64,000 nucleotides of DNA from CAZIVP01 sp964542915 (GTDB lineage Bacteria; Calditrichota; Calditrichia; Calditrichales; Calditrichaceae). Below, piece by piece: positions 25,950 to 33,587 of the stretch (positions within the stretch are counted from its first letter, which is position 1; every line of letters begins with the position of its first letter). The stretch spans positions 434,001 to 498,000 of the forward strand of contig CAZIVP010000002.1 of NCBI GenBank assembly GCA_964542915.1, written 5' to 3'. The notes under the pieces are model-generated. The model made no database searches and was not told the origin of the DNA. It worked only from the letters and a program-made list of their open reading frames with translations. A program made the translations under genes and the position numbers.

Positions 25950-27623
25950 TTATTTTCCGACGACTTCTTCATCGGTTTTCTCAGCTTTCGGATGGTCTTT
26001 GTAAATCCAGCGGTCATTGATCACTTTAATCCGATCGTAATCGTAAGGCCCGTCCACAACCAGCGGCGTTCCTTCGAAATTATGGTGGTGCGGTGGCGAC
26101 GGCGTAGTCCACTCCAGGGTTAACGCGCCCCAGGGATTTTTACCAACCCGTTTTCCTTTAAACAGGGAATGGATCAGATAGGCTGCCATAATAAAAAAGC
26201 TGGCTCCGATCACGAAAGAGCCCACGGATGAAAAGGCGTGCAGCGGCTGGAACTGATCCACGTAACTGTAATAACGACGCGGCATGCCTTTGGTGCCCAT
26301 GATAAACTGCGTGAAAAAAGTTATATTGAATCCGATAAATAAAATGGCAGCGGTGATTTTTGCCCAGAACTCGCTGTACATCCGCCCCCACATTTTGGGC
26401 CACCAGTAGTGCAGCCCCGCTAAAAATCCCATGACCGTGCCGCCCATCATCACATAATGGAAATGGGCAACCACAAAATAAGTATCGTGCAGATGCACAT
26501 CCAGCGAAAGTGCACCCAGCATGATGCCGGTAAATCCGCCGATACCGAATAAAAACAAGAACGAGAGCGCATACAGCATGGGCGTCTCTAAAGATACGGA
26601 GCCCTTGTATATCGTAGCCATCCAATTAAACATTTTAATTCCGGAGGGGATGCCGACTAAAAATGTTAAGAATGAGAAAATCATAGCTGCCAATTCCGAT
26701 TGGCCGCTGGTAAACATGTGGTGCCCCCAAACCAAAAAACTAACCAATGCAATACCTAAACTGGAAAAAGCGATGGGTTTGTAACCGAAAATCTTTTTGT
26801 GCGAAAATACCGATATCACTTCGCTGATGATGCCCATGGCCGGCAGAATCATGATATATACCGCCGGATGGGAGTAAAACCAGAAAAAGTGCTGATAAAG
26901 CACCGGATCGCCGCCCATGGCGGGATCAAAGATACCGATACCCATGACGCGTTCGAATATCAGAAGCAATAGGGTTATGCCGAGAACCGGCGTCGCCAGA
27001 ACCTGAATAATGGCGGTAGCATAAGCGCCCCAGCCAAAAAGCGGCATTTTAAACCAGGTCATGCCGGGCGCACGCAATTTATGAATGGTTACGATAAAAT
27101 TGAGTCCCGTGAAGATGGACGAAAATCCCAGTATAAAAACGCCCAGCGTCATGGAAATGACCGCGCCACCGGTTTCCGTACTGTAAGGTGTGTAAAAAGT
27201 CCAGCCGGTATCGACCGAGCCCGTAACAATCGAATAAATGGCGAATAAACTGCCGAAAATATAGACGTACCAACTGGCCAGATTCAAACGCGGGAACGCC
27301 ACATCCTTGGCCCCGATCATCATCGGCAGAAAGAAGTTACCCAGTATGGCCGGAATGCCGGGAATTATAAAAAGGAATATCATGATGGCGCCGTGCAATG
27401 TAAACAGTTGATTGTACGTATCAGCACCAACAATGACCTCTTCCGGCCGAATCAGTTCCAGACGGATAAACAGCGCCATCATACCGCCCACAAAGAAGAA
27501 AAACATGATGCTGAACAGATACAGAATGCCGATGCGCTTATGATCCAGTGTGAAAAGCCAGGATTTTATGCTTTTATCTTCATTTAAATAATTTTTATCA
27601 TTGTGTGCTGCTGCGTTCGTCAT
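25950..27623 (-). CDS. ctaD: Cytochrome c oxidase subunit I (A2-type)
   Basis: This is the heme-copper catalytic subunit. Low-spin heme and CuB/heme a3 ligands are visible: LHGAIMIF, FYSHPAVYIMILP with the cross-linked His-Tyr, WGHHMFTSG and HDTYFVVAHFHYVMMGG. The usual Glu of the D-channel (HPEVY) is replaced: the motif is YSHPAV, the mark of A2-type oxidases such as those of Rhodothermus and Thermus caa3. The start chosen is the ATG at 27623 (AGGTG seven bases upstream), giving 557 residues. A GTG three codons upstream is the alternative. Confidence 0.96.
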   Translation of the reverse strand: MTNAAAHNDKNYLNEDKSIKSWLFTLDHKRIGILYLFSIMFFFFVGGMMALFIRLELIRPEEVIVGADTYNQLFTLHGAIMIFLFIIPGIPAILGNFFLPMMIGAKDVAFPRLNLASWYVYIFGSLFAIYSIVTGSVDTGWTFYTPYSTETGGAVISMTLGVFILGFSSIFTGLNFIVTIHKLRAPGMTWFKMPLFGWGAYATAIIQVLATPVLGITLLLLIFERVMGIGIFDPAMGGDPVLYQHFFWFYSHPAVYIMILPAMGIISEVISVFSHKKIFGYKPIAFSSLGIALVSFLVWGHHMFTSGQSELAAMIFSFLTFLVGIPSGIKMFNWMATIYKGSVSLETPMLYALSFLFLFGIGGFTGIMLGALSLDVHLHDTYFVVAHFHYVMMGGTVMGFLAGLHYWWPKMWGRMYSEFWAKITAAILFIGFNITFFTQFIMGTKGMPRRYYSYVDQFQPLHAFSSVGSFVIGASFFIMAAYLIHSLFKGKRVGKNPWGALTLEWTTPSPPHHHNFEGTPLVVDGPYDYDRIKVINDRWIYKDHPKAEKTDEEVVGK

Positions 27624-27641
27624 GGCATACACCTGCTTTGC

Positions 27642-28586
27642 TTATTGAACGGTTTTTAAATATTTAATCAGTGCATCAACTTCCCGGTCTTTCAGAATAT
27701 TTTGATACGTCGGCATGACCGGTTGGTAACCTTCTACGATTTTTGCTTGCGGATTTAAAATGGATTCTCTCAGATAATTTTCATCCACGGTAATGGTTTC
27801 ACCGCCTTGCATATTCTCGCTTCGCCCAAAGATACCCTGAAATGTGGGACCGGTGTTTGGCGTCCCGTCGAGACTGTGACATGTATTACAGGCCTTGGAG
27901 GTATAGAGTTGTTCGCCGTACACTTCCAGACTCATACCTTCACCGGTCATGCTATTCTGTTTGAGCCATTCGGCGTACTTTCTCTCGGAAACCACTTTCA
28001 CTTTGCCGATCATCTTGGAATGGCCCGACCCGCAGTATTCCGCGCAGTAAAGATCGTATGTGCCTTCATTGGGCGCCTCGAACCAGGTTTTTGTGTAACG
28101 ATTTGGCAGTGCATCCATTTTGATTCTGAATTTGGGTACATAAAAACTGTGGATCACATCGGACGATGACAGCAAAATCTCAACCGGCTTGCCTGCGGGT
28201 ACCACCAGATTATTGGTGCTGCTTGCGCCGTCGGGGTACTCGAACTGCCAGAACCATTTCTGACCGGTTGCTTTGATTTCCAGAGCGTCTTTGGGCGCGA
28301 TCTGCATTTTTAAATAGGTGCGGAATCCCCAGAAAAAGACGATCACAACCAAAATCGTGGGGATCACGGTCCAGAAAATCTCCAGTTTCGTATTATGCGC
28401 TTTTTCGCTGGTATACTGGGCCTCGCCGTTTCTGCGCCGGTATCGTATGGCAAAAAAGATAGACCCAAACGCAACAATGAAAAATAAAATGGTCGAGGCA
28501 ACGAGTATAAAATTAAAGAGTGCATCCACTTCCGGAGCAATCGTCGACTGTGCCGAAGGCAGAAAAATAGTTCCTGTCGTATCCAT
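27642..28586 (-). CDS. ctaC: Cytochrome c oxidase subunit II fused to cytochrome c (caa3-type)
   Basis: The 314-residue protein has two membrane helices, then a CuA domain with VIHSFYVP and CAEYCGSGHSKM (Cys, Cys, His and Met ligands), and a C-terminal cytochrome c domain with CNTCH and a likely Met ligand in YQPVMPTY. The fused heme domain makes this a caa3 oxidase that can take electrons directly from alternative complex III. It is 26 bp downstream of the SCO gene. Confidence 0.96.
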   Translation of the reverse strand: MDTTGTIFLPSAQSTIAPEVDALFNFILVASTILFFIVAFGSIFFAIRYRRRNGEAQYTSEKAHNTKLEIFWTVIPTILVVIVFFWGFRTYLKMQIAPKDALEIKATGQKWFWQFEYPDGASSTNNLVVPAGKPVEILLSSSDVIHSFYVPKFRIKMDALPNRYTKTWFEAPNEGTYDLYCAEYCGSGHSKMIGKVKVVSERKYAEWLKQNSMTGEGMSLEVYGEQLYTSKACNTCHSLDGTPNTGPTFQGIFGRSENMQGGETITVDENYLRESILNPQAKIVEGYQPVMPTYQNILKDREVDALIKYLKTVQ

Positions 28587-28612
28587 TTAAAGTTCAACCT
28601 CATTAACTTCAG

Positions 28613-29425
28613 TTATGCTAATCGCTTGCGCGCGACATCCTTGAACCATAAAATCAGTAAGAATAATCCGAGAGCGATCAGGGTTACAACGCCTCCCAAC
28701 TTCATTACATTACCGGCAAAAACCACATAGCCTTCGGAATTGGGATCATAATGATAACAGTACAAAAGCAGCTTATCAAGGCTCGATCCTACTTTTCCTT
28801 CCGAGGCTTCCAGTAATCCAAGCTTATAATCACGCGGATTGTATTCAATGCCGTACAGATAACGCGAAATTTTACCGTTGCCCGTTAACAGCGTTATAAC
28901 GGCCGGATGGGCGTATTCTTCACGGTCCTCAACGTAATGGTATTTAAAACCGATGGCATCGGCCAATCGTTTGATTTGCTCTTCTTTACCCGTCAAAAAG
29001 GCCCAACTACTATCCGTTTTGGAGCGTTGGATCATATTGAGATAGGCCTCTTTTTTGGAAGCCGCAAGCTCCGGCGTTTCCGTTGGATCGATACTCACGG
29101 TTACAATTCTGTACTGTTTGCCAAAATCGATCTCGGCTTTGCTGCTCACTTGCGCGACACCGTTCAATACGAGCGTACAAAGCATGGGACAGGTATAATA
29201 AGCAAGCACCAGAACAACCGGTTTTTGCCGGTCAAAATACTGCTTAATTTTAACTCTCTGGCCCTCGGAATTCGTAAATTCAATATCCATGGGGATGCTG
29301 TCTCCCAGATGCTCCTTTATATCGATATCCTGAAGCTCCTTCACATCATCCCGAATTTGCTGGGCCTTAAGCATTTGTACGAAGAATAAACTGATGAATA
29401 TGGCAAGAATTATACGGGAAACCAC
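28613..29425 (-). CDS. SCO1/SenC family protein with C-terminal membrane anchor
   Basis: The 270-residue protein has a signal sequence, a thioredoxin-like domain with copper ligands YYTCPMLCTLV and a His in EEYAHPAVIT, and a C-terminal membrane helix (GGVVTLIALGLFLLILWF). This SCO subtype is found in alternative complex III clusters and probably delivers copper to CuA. It differs from the second SCO protein (23152) by its C-terminal anchor. The start is GTG with GAGGTGA upstream. Confidence 0.9.
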   Translation of the reverse strand: MVSRIILAIFISLFFVQMLKAQQIRDDVKELQDIDIKEHLGDSIPMDIEFTNSEGQRVKIKQYFDRQKPVVLVLAYYTCPMLCTLVLNGVAQVSSKAEIDFGKQYRIVTVSIDPTETPELAASKKEAYLNMIQRSKTDSSWAFLTGKEEQIKRLADAIGFKYHYVEDREEYAHPAVITLLTGNGKISRYLYGIEYNPRDYKLGLLEASEGKVGSSLDKLLLYCYHYDPNSEGYVVFAGNVMKLGGVVTLIALGLFLLILWFKDVARKRLA

Positions 29426-29429
29426 CGTA

Positions 29430-29750
29430 TCACCTCAATGCTCTTTCTTTTCTGGCCCGGTAGGCTTCATCGGCCACGATTTTCATGGCCCGATCAATGG
29501 GGATACGATAGACGCCTTTCTCTTCATCAACCACTTCATATGAATGTAAGATACGATCTTCTTTGGCTCTCAATTCTCTGAGTTCGACCGATTCCGGTTT
29601 TAAAACGTTTTCATACACCATTTTTTCACGGCTGTAAATGAAATATTCCATCATAAAAATCAGAATTGCCGTTAACAGAATAATAATGGCAACCGTAAAC
29701 CCAACGATCTTGCTTACATTCACATCTTTTTTTTCGTATTGATCGGCCAT
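29430..29750 (-). CDS. Small single-pass membrane protein of the alternative complex III cluster
   Basis: I chose the ATG at 29750 because GGGGAT lies six bases upstream, giving 106 residues. A TTG two codons earlier is weaker. One membrane helix (about 15-37, VGFTVAIIILLTAILIFMMEYF) is followed by a charged periplasmic or cytoplasmic tail ending in IPIDRAMKIVADEAYRARKE. The IPIDRAM segment resembles a small conserved protein next to ActF in other clusters, but no name is certain. It might be a small subunit or assembly factor. It lies 4 bp from the SCO gene and is clearly in the operon. Confidence 0.75.
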   Translation of the reverse strand: MADQYEKKDVNVSKIVGFTVAIIILLTAILIFMMEYFIYSREKMVYENVLKPESVELRELRAKEDRILHSYEVVDEEKGVYRIPIDRAMKIVADEAYRARKERALR

Positions 29751-29770
29751 CGTCAATCCCCGTGAACCTG

Positions 29771-30955
29771 TCAGGCGTTTACAAATTTAATTGATTCCTC
29801 TAATTTAGGATCGTTTATCGGTACCAGTGCATTAGAGGCCAAATGCCTCCAAATTATTCCCACGAAGATCGCACCCACGGCAACCGTCAATGTTATGTCC
29901 ATCCAGCTGAAATGGGCGCCGTGATGGTGTAACACCGGCATACTCAACCAGTACAAATCAATCCAGTGCGTTACGAGAATCCAAACAGAAATAAAGGTAA
30001 GAAACGGTATACTGCGTTTATTGCGCCTTGGCATTAAAGCAATGAAGGGTACCAAAAAATTGGCCAGCACCAGTATCCATGAAATGATAATCCAACTTCC
30101 CTCATAGCGATGCGCAAACCAGACGGTTTCTTCGGGAATATTAGCGTACCAAATGAGAAAGTATTGTGAAAAACCCATATAGCCCCAAAATATGGTGAAC
30201 GAAAAAAGAAGTTTGCCAATATCGTGAAAGTGCTCGACCGTTATGACATCCCGCAGAATATCATTTCTTTGCAAATAGACGTTAAGCAAAACAAGAAATG
30301 CCAATAAGCCTAAAAAACTGCCGGCAAAGAAATAAACGCCAAATATAGTCGAAAACCAATGGGCGTCTAATGACATCAACCAGTCAAACGATGCGAAGGC
30401 GGTTGTAACAGCAAACAAAACAATTCCCGGTCCGCTTATTTTCCGCATGCGCTTAATTTGCTCGGCTTGCGGTTTATCATCCTGAGCAAGCGATGTTTTG
30501 TATAATTTCCGGGCTAACAGATACCAGATTCCAAAATAGACGGCATTACGCACAACAAAAAACGGTACATTTAGATACGGTGCTTTGTGCTGCAGCAGAT
30601 GGTCCGTCGCCACAACCTCGGGACGCGACCACTTGTAGAGATCGTTCATTCCGAATATTATCGGAATGAACAGAAGGGCCATGTAAGGTAAAGCAATCAT
30701 AATGCTTTCTATAATACGTCTTAAAACGAGCCCCCACACAGTACCGGTCATATGGCTGAGCATAACAAAAAAAAGGCCGCCCAATCCGATTGAAACCCAG
30801 AATACATAGGCCACCAGATAAGAGAAGAAAAATTGCTGGCTGTTAACAATATAGCCCAAAAAACTGAGGGCAAGTACGACAATACCAATTAAAAGAGGTT
30901 TCTTGCCCGGACTTGTCACATCCTGTAATCGATAGGTGGATCGGTCGAATTTCAT
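29771..30955 (-). CDS. actF: Alternative complex III membrane subunit ActF
   Basis: This 394-residue polytopic protein belongs to the NrfD/PsrC superfamily and has about ten hydrophobic helices. Features include the conserved FFSYLVAYVFWVSIGLGGLFFVMLSHMTG start, SFDWLMSLDAHWFSTIFGVYFFAG in the middle and LVTHWIDLYWL near the end. ActF is a second membrane subunit next to ActC, and family work places quinone sites and proton paths in these subunits. It sits after actE. Confidence 0.92.
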   Translation of the reverse strand: MKFDRSTYRLQDVTSPGKKPLLIGIVVLALSFLGYIVNSQQFFFSYLVAYVFWVSIGLGGLFFVMLSHMTGTVWGLVLRRIIESIMIALPYMALLFIPIIFGMNDLYKWSRPEVVATDHLLQHKAPYLNVPFFVVRNAVYFGIWYLLARKLYKTSLAQDDKPQAEQIKRMRKISGPGIVLFAVTTAFASFDWLMSLDAHWFSTIFGVYFFAGSFLGLLAFLVLLNVYLQRNDILRDVITVEHFHDIGKLLFSFTIFWGYMGFSQYFLIWYANIPEETVWFAHRYEGSWIIISWILVLANFLVPFIALMPRRNKRSIPFLTFISVWILVTHWIDLYWLSMPVLHHHGAHFSWMDITLTVAVGAIFVGIIWRHLASNALVPINDPKLEESIKFVNA

Positions 30956-30960
30956 AAGCG

Positions 30961-31587
30961 TTATCTCTGTTTTAATTCCTCACGTTTTTCCACGGGGATA
31001 TCGCTGAGCGTTGCATTCTGCGAACGCTGTAAGGCGCGAAAGTAGCTCACAATTGCCCAGCGATCCTGCACGGGAATTTGATGTTTATAGGAGGGCATAC
31101 TTCGAATTCCATTAGTAATAACATCAAATATTTTACCATCGGGATATTCGCGAATGTAATCCTGATGAAACGAGGGCGCCGGCACATAGCCGCGTTGTAC
31201 AATAATGCCGTTCCCATCGCCTATTCGGCTATGGCAGGTCGAGCAATAAATATTGTAACGCTCTCTGCCCCGTTCTAACAGGTTTTCGGTAATCTTAGCA
31301 GGTACGTTCTCCACAAACGCTCCATCTTCCGTGCGGCCCAGATAAAAAGCCCGATCTTCTTTCAGATCGCCGCGGGCAACCGTACCCGCAACCGGCATGC
31401 GCATAGCCGATCCGTCTTCAAAAAATTCGCTTCTTTCCTGAGGTTCGTATTTTGGCTGCCAGTCCATATTGGGATTTACATGTATCGGCGGATCTTCCGA
31501 GGGTTTGCCGCGATAGCAACCGTTTAAAAAGAGTATAACCGATAATAGTATGATCAACTCTGTCGTTTTAAGTTTGGGCTTATGCAT
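30961..31587 (-). CDS. actE: Alternative complex III mono-heme cytochrome c ActE
   Basis: The 208-residue lipoprotein has a signal ending in a lipobox (FLNGC, Cys about 23), so it is anchored to a membrane on the periplasmic side. One heme site CSTCH follows at about 115, with a likely Met ligand in GIRSMPSYKHQIP. ActE accepts electrons from the ActA hemes or passes them on to the oxidase. AAGG lies at good spacing before the ATG. Confidence 0.93.
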   Translation of the reverse strand: MHKPKLKTTELIILLSVILFLNGCYRGKPSEDPPIHVNPNMDWQPKYEPQERSEFFEDGSAMRMPVAGTVARGDLKEDRAFYLGRTEDGAFVENVPAKITENLLERGRERYNIYCSTCHSRIGDGNGIIVQRGYVPAPSFHQDYIREYPDGKIFDVITNGIRSMPSYKHQIPVQDRWAIVSYFRALQRSQNATLSDIPVEKREELKQR

Positions 31588-31603
31588 ACTATCTACCTTT
31601 ACT

Positions 31604-32152
31604 TCATGAATCTTGATTATCTGCCAGTAATTCGACTTGTTGTCCGCCGATAGAATTTAAAAAGGCGCTTGTCTTATCCGCATCAAACTGTGGATCGCCG
31701 GCTTCGATACTGATAAAAAAGCCGTCATCCGATACTTTTGCAAAGGCGTCGGAATGAAATACGGGGTGATGGTAACGCGGCAATTTGTTTAACGCCAGCA
31801 TTCCCAGAACAGAGACGAACGCCCCGAAGATGACCATAAAAGAAAACGCCACAGGCCCGTATGCCTGGTAGCTGAAAAAGGGTTTACCGGCCACCACAAG
31901 CGGATAATCCACCGTGCTGGTCCACCACTGTAACGTCATACCCGCCAGAAATCCGACGCCGGCTATAATGCCGACCATCCAACCCAATGGGCTTCGTTTT
32001 TCACCCATGGCCTGATCCATCCCGTGAATGGGAAACGGCGAATGGCAATCAAACGCTGTATAGCCGGCCTTCCGTACTTCCTCGGCCGCTTTCAACAATT
32101 CAGCCGGATTTTTAAACTGGGCCAAAGCGCCCTCGATTTTTTTATCAGGCAT
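31604..32152 (-). CDS. actD: Alternative complex III subunit ActD (DUF3341)
   Basis: I chose the ATG at 32152, which has GGGAGG at an ideal spacing, giving 182 residues. A start at 32185 would add 11 residues and a 41-bp overlap with actC. The protein has a cytoplasmic N-terminal domain (ALAQFKNPAELLKAAEEVRKAGY, HSPFPIHGMDQAMG) and two membrane helices (LGWMVGIIAGVGFLAGMTLQWWTS and FMVIFGAFVSVLGMLALN), then the PRYHHPVF motif, as in DUF3341 proteins. It is a structural membrane subunit of the complex. Confidence 0.93.
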   Translation of the reverse strand: MPDKKIEGALAQFKNPAELLKAAEEVRKAGYTAFDCHSPFPIHGMDQAMGEKRSPLGWMVGIIAGVGFLAGMTLQWWTSTVDYPLVVAGKPFFSYQAYGPVAFSFMVIFGAFVSVLGMLALNKLPRYHHPVFHSDAFAKVSDDGFFISIEAGDPQFDADKTSAFLNSIGGQQVELLADNQDS

Positions 32153-33554
32153 GATTACTACCTCCCGTTTGCGTTTCATGCCCATTTTCGTGATAATGCG
32201 GATCCGCTTGTGGTAATACAGCCTTCACTTCCGTCATGGAAACCATAGGCAAGAAGCGAACAAATAATAGAAACAGAGTGAAAAACAGGCCAAACGAACC
32301 CACCAGCATACCAATATCATAAATCGTCGGTACAAAATAATCCCAGGAAGAGGGTAAAAAGTCGTTAGCCAACGAAGAGACTACAATCACAAAACGCTCA
32401 AACCACATCCCCACATTTACCAGTATCGATACGACAAACATAACCGGAATACTGGTTCGCAATTTTTTAGACCAAAATACCTGCGGCACCACAACATTAC
32501 ATGTAATCATGATCCAGTATCCCCAGGCGTAGGGACCGCCGGCCCTGTTCAGAAATATAAACAATTCGTATTCATTGCCGCTGTACCAGGCCATAAAAAA
32601 CTCCATGGCATACGAAAAGCCAACCATGAGACCCGTAACCAGGATAATTTTATTCATATTTTCCAGATGGCGCATGGTGATGATATGCTCAAGCTTGAAA
32701 ATCTTCCTAGCGATGACGGCTAACGTCACTACCATGGCAAAACCCGAAAAAATAGCGCCGGCGACAAAATAAGGCGGGAAAATTGTGGTATGCCAGCCCG
32801 GCAAAACACTGGTGGCAAAGTCCGTACTGACCACACTATGCACCGAAAGCACAAGCGGGGTGGAAAGACCGGCCAGCAGTAAATAGGCCATTTCGTAATG
32901 TTTCCACTGACGATTGCCGCCGCGCCATCCTAAAGAGAGAATGCCGAATACAATTTTACGCGTGCGGTTTTTGGCCCGGTCGCGCAAGGTTGCCAGATCC
33001 GGCACCAAACCGGTATACCAGAAAAGCAGGGAGACGGTAAAATAGGTTCCAACCGCAAACACATCCCACAAAAGCGGGCTTCGAAAGTTGGGCCACATGC
33101 CCATTTGGTTGGGTAGCGGAAAAAGATAGTAAACGACCCATACACGACCTATATGGATGGCAGGAAAGACGCCGGCACAGATGACCGCAAAAATGGTCAT
33201 CGCTTCTGCAAAACGGTTAATGGACGTCCGCCATCTCTGTCGCAATAAAAACAGGATGGCGGAAATTAGCGTGCCGGCGTGGCCGATACCGACCCAGAAA
33301 ACGAAATTGATAATGGCAAAACCCCAGCCAACCGGAACATTAATCCCCCAGATACCGGTTCCTTCCCAGAATAAATAACCGATCATGCCAAAAAGCACCA
33401 TCGCCAACGAAGCCGATAACAGAAGCAACAAAAACCATATTTTTGTACTTTTGCGTTCCGTTATAGAACTGATATGCTCGGTAATGGTATTAAACGTCGG
33501 ATTTCCTTCGATAAGCGGCGATTCCGATAAGGCTGAAACTCCCGATTCTTTCAT
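32145..33554 (-). CDS. actC: Alternative complex III quinol-oxidising membrane subunit ActC
   Basis: This NrfD-like membrane protein has about ten helices (469 residues from the ATG at 33554). A GTG four codons upstream is also possible. Sequence marks include INVPVGWGFAIINFVFWVGIGHAGTLISA, WRTSINRFAEAMTIFAV, the HIGRVWVVYYLFPLPNQ loop and a central VLSVHSVVSTDFATSVLPGWH, all typical of ActC. It carries the menaquinol oxidation site in the family. It overlaps actD by 8 bp. Confidence 0.94.
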   Translation of the reverse strand: MKESGVSALSESPLIEGNPTFNTITEHISSITERKSTKIWFLLLLLSASLAMVLFGMIGYLFWEGTGIWGINVPVGWGFAIINFVFWVGIGHAGTLISAILFLLRQRWRTSINRFAEAMTIFAVICAGVFPAIHIGRVWVVYYLFPLPNQMGMWPNFRSPLLWDVFAVGTYFTVSLLFWYTGLVPDLATLRDRAKNRTRKIVFGILSLGWRGGNRQWKHYEMAYLLLAGLSTPLVLSVHSVVSTDFATSVLPGWHTTIFPPYFVAGAIFSGFAMVVTLAVIARKIFKLEHIITMRHLENMNKIILVTGLMVGFSYAMEFFMAWYSGNEYELFIFLNRAGGPYAWGYWIMITCNVVVPQVFWSKKLRTSIPVMFVVSILVNVGMWFERFVIVVSSLANDFLPSSWDYFVPTIYDIGMLVGSFGLFFTLFLLFVRFLPMVSMTEVKAVLPQADPHYHENGHETQTGGSNHA

Positions 33555-33587
33555 GGATACACTCACGTTTTGTTACCGTTCGTTTGG

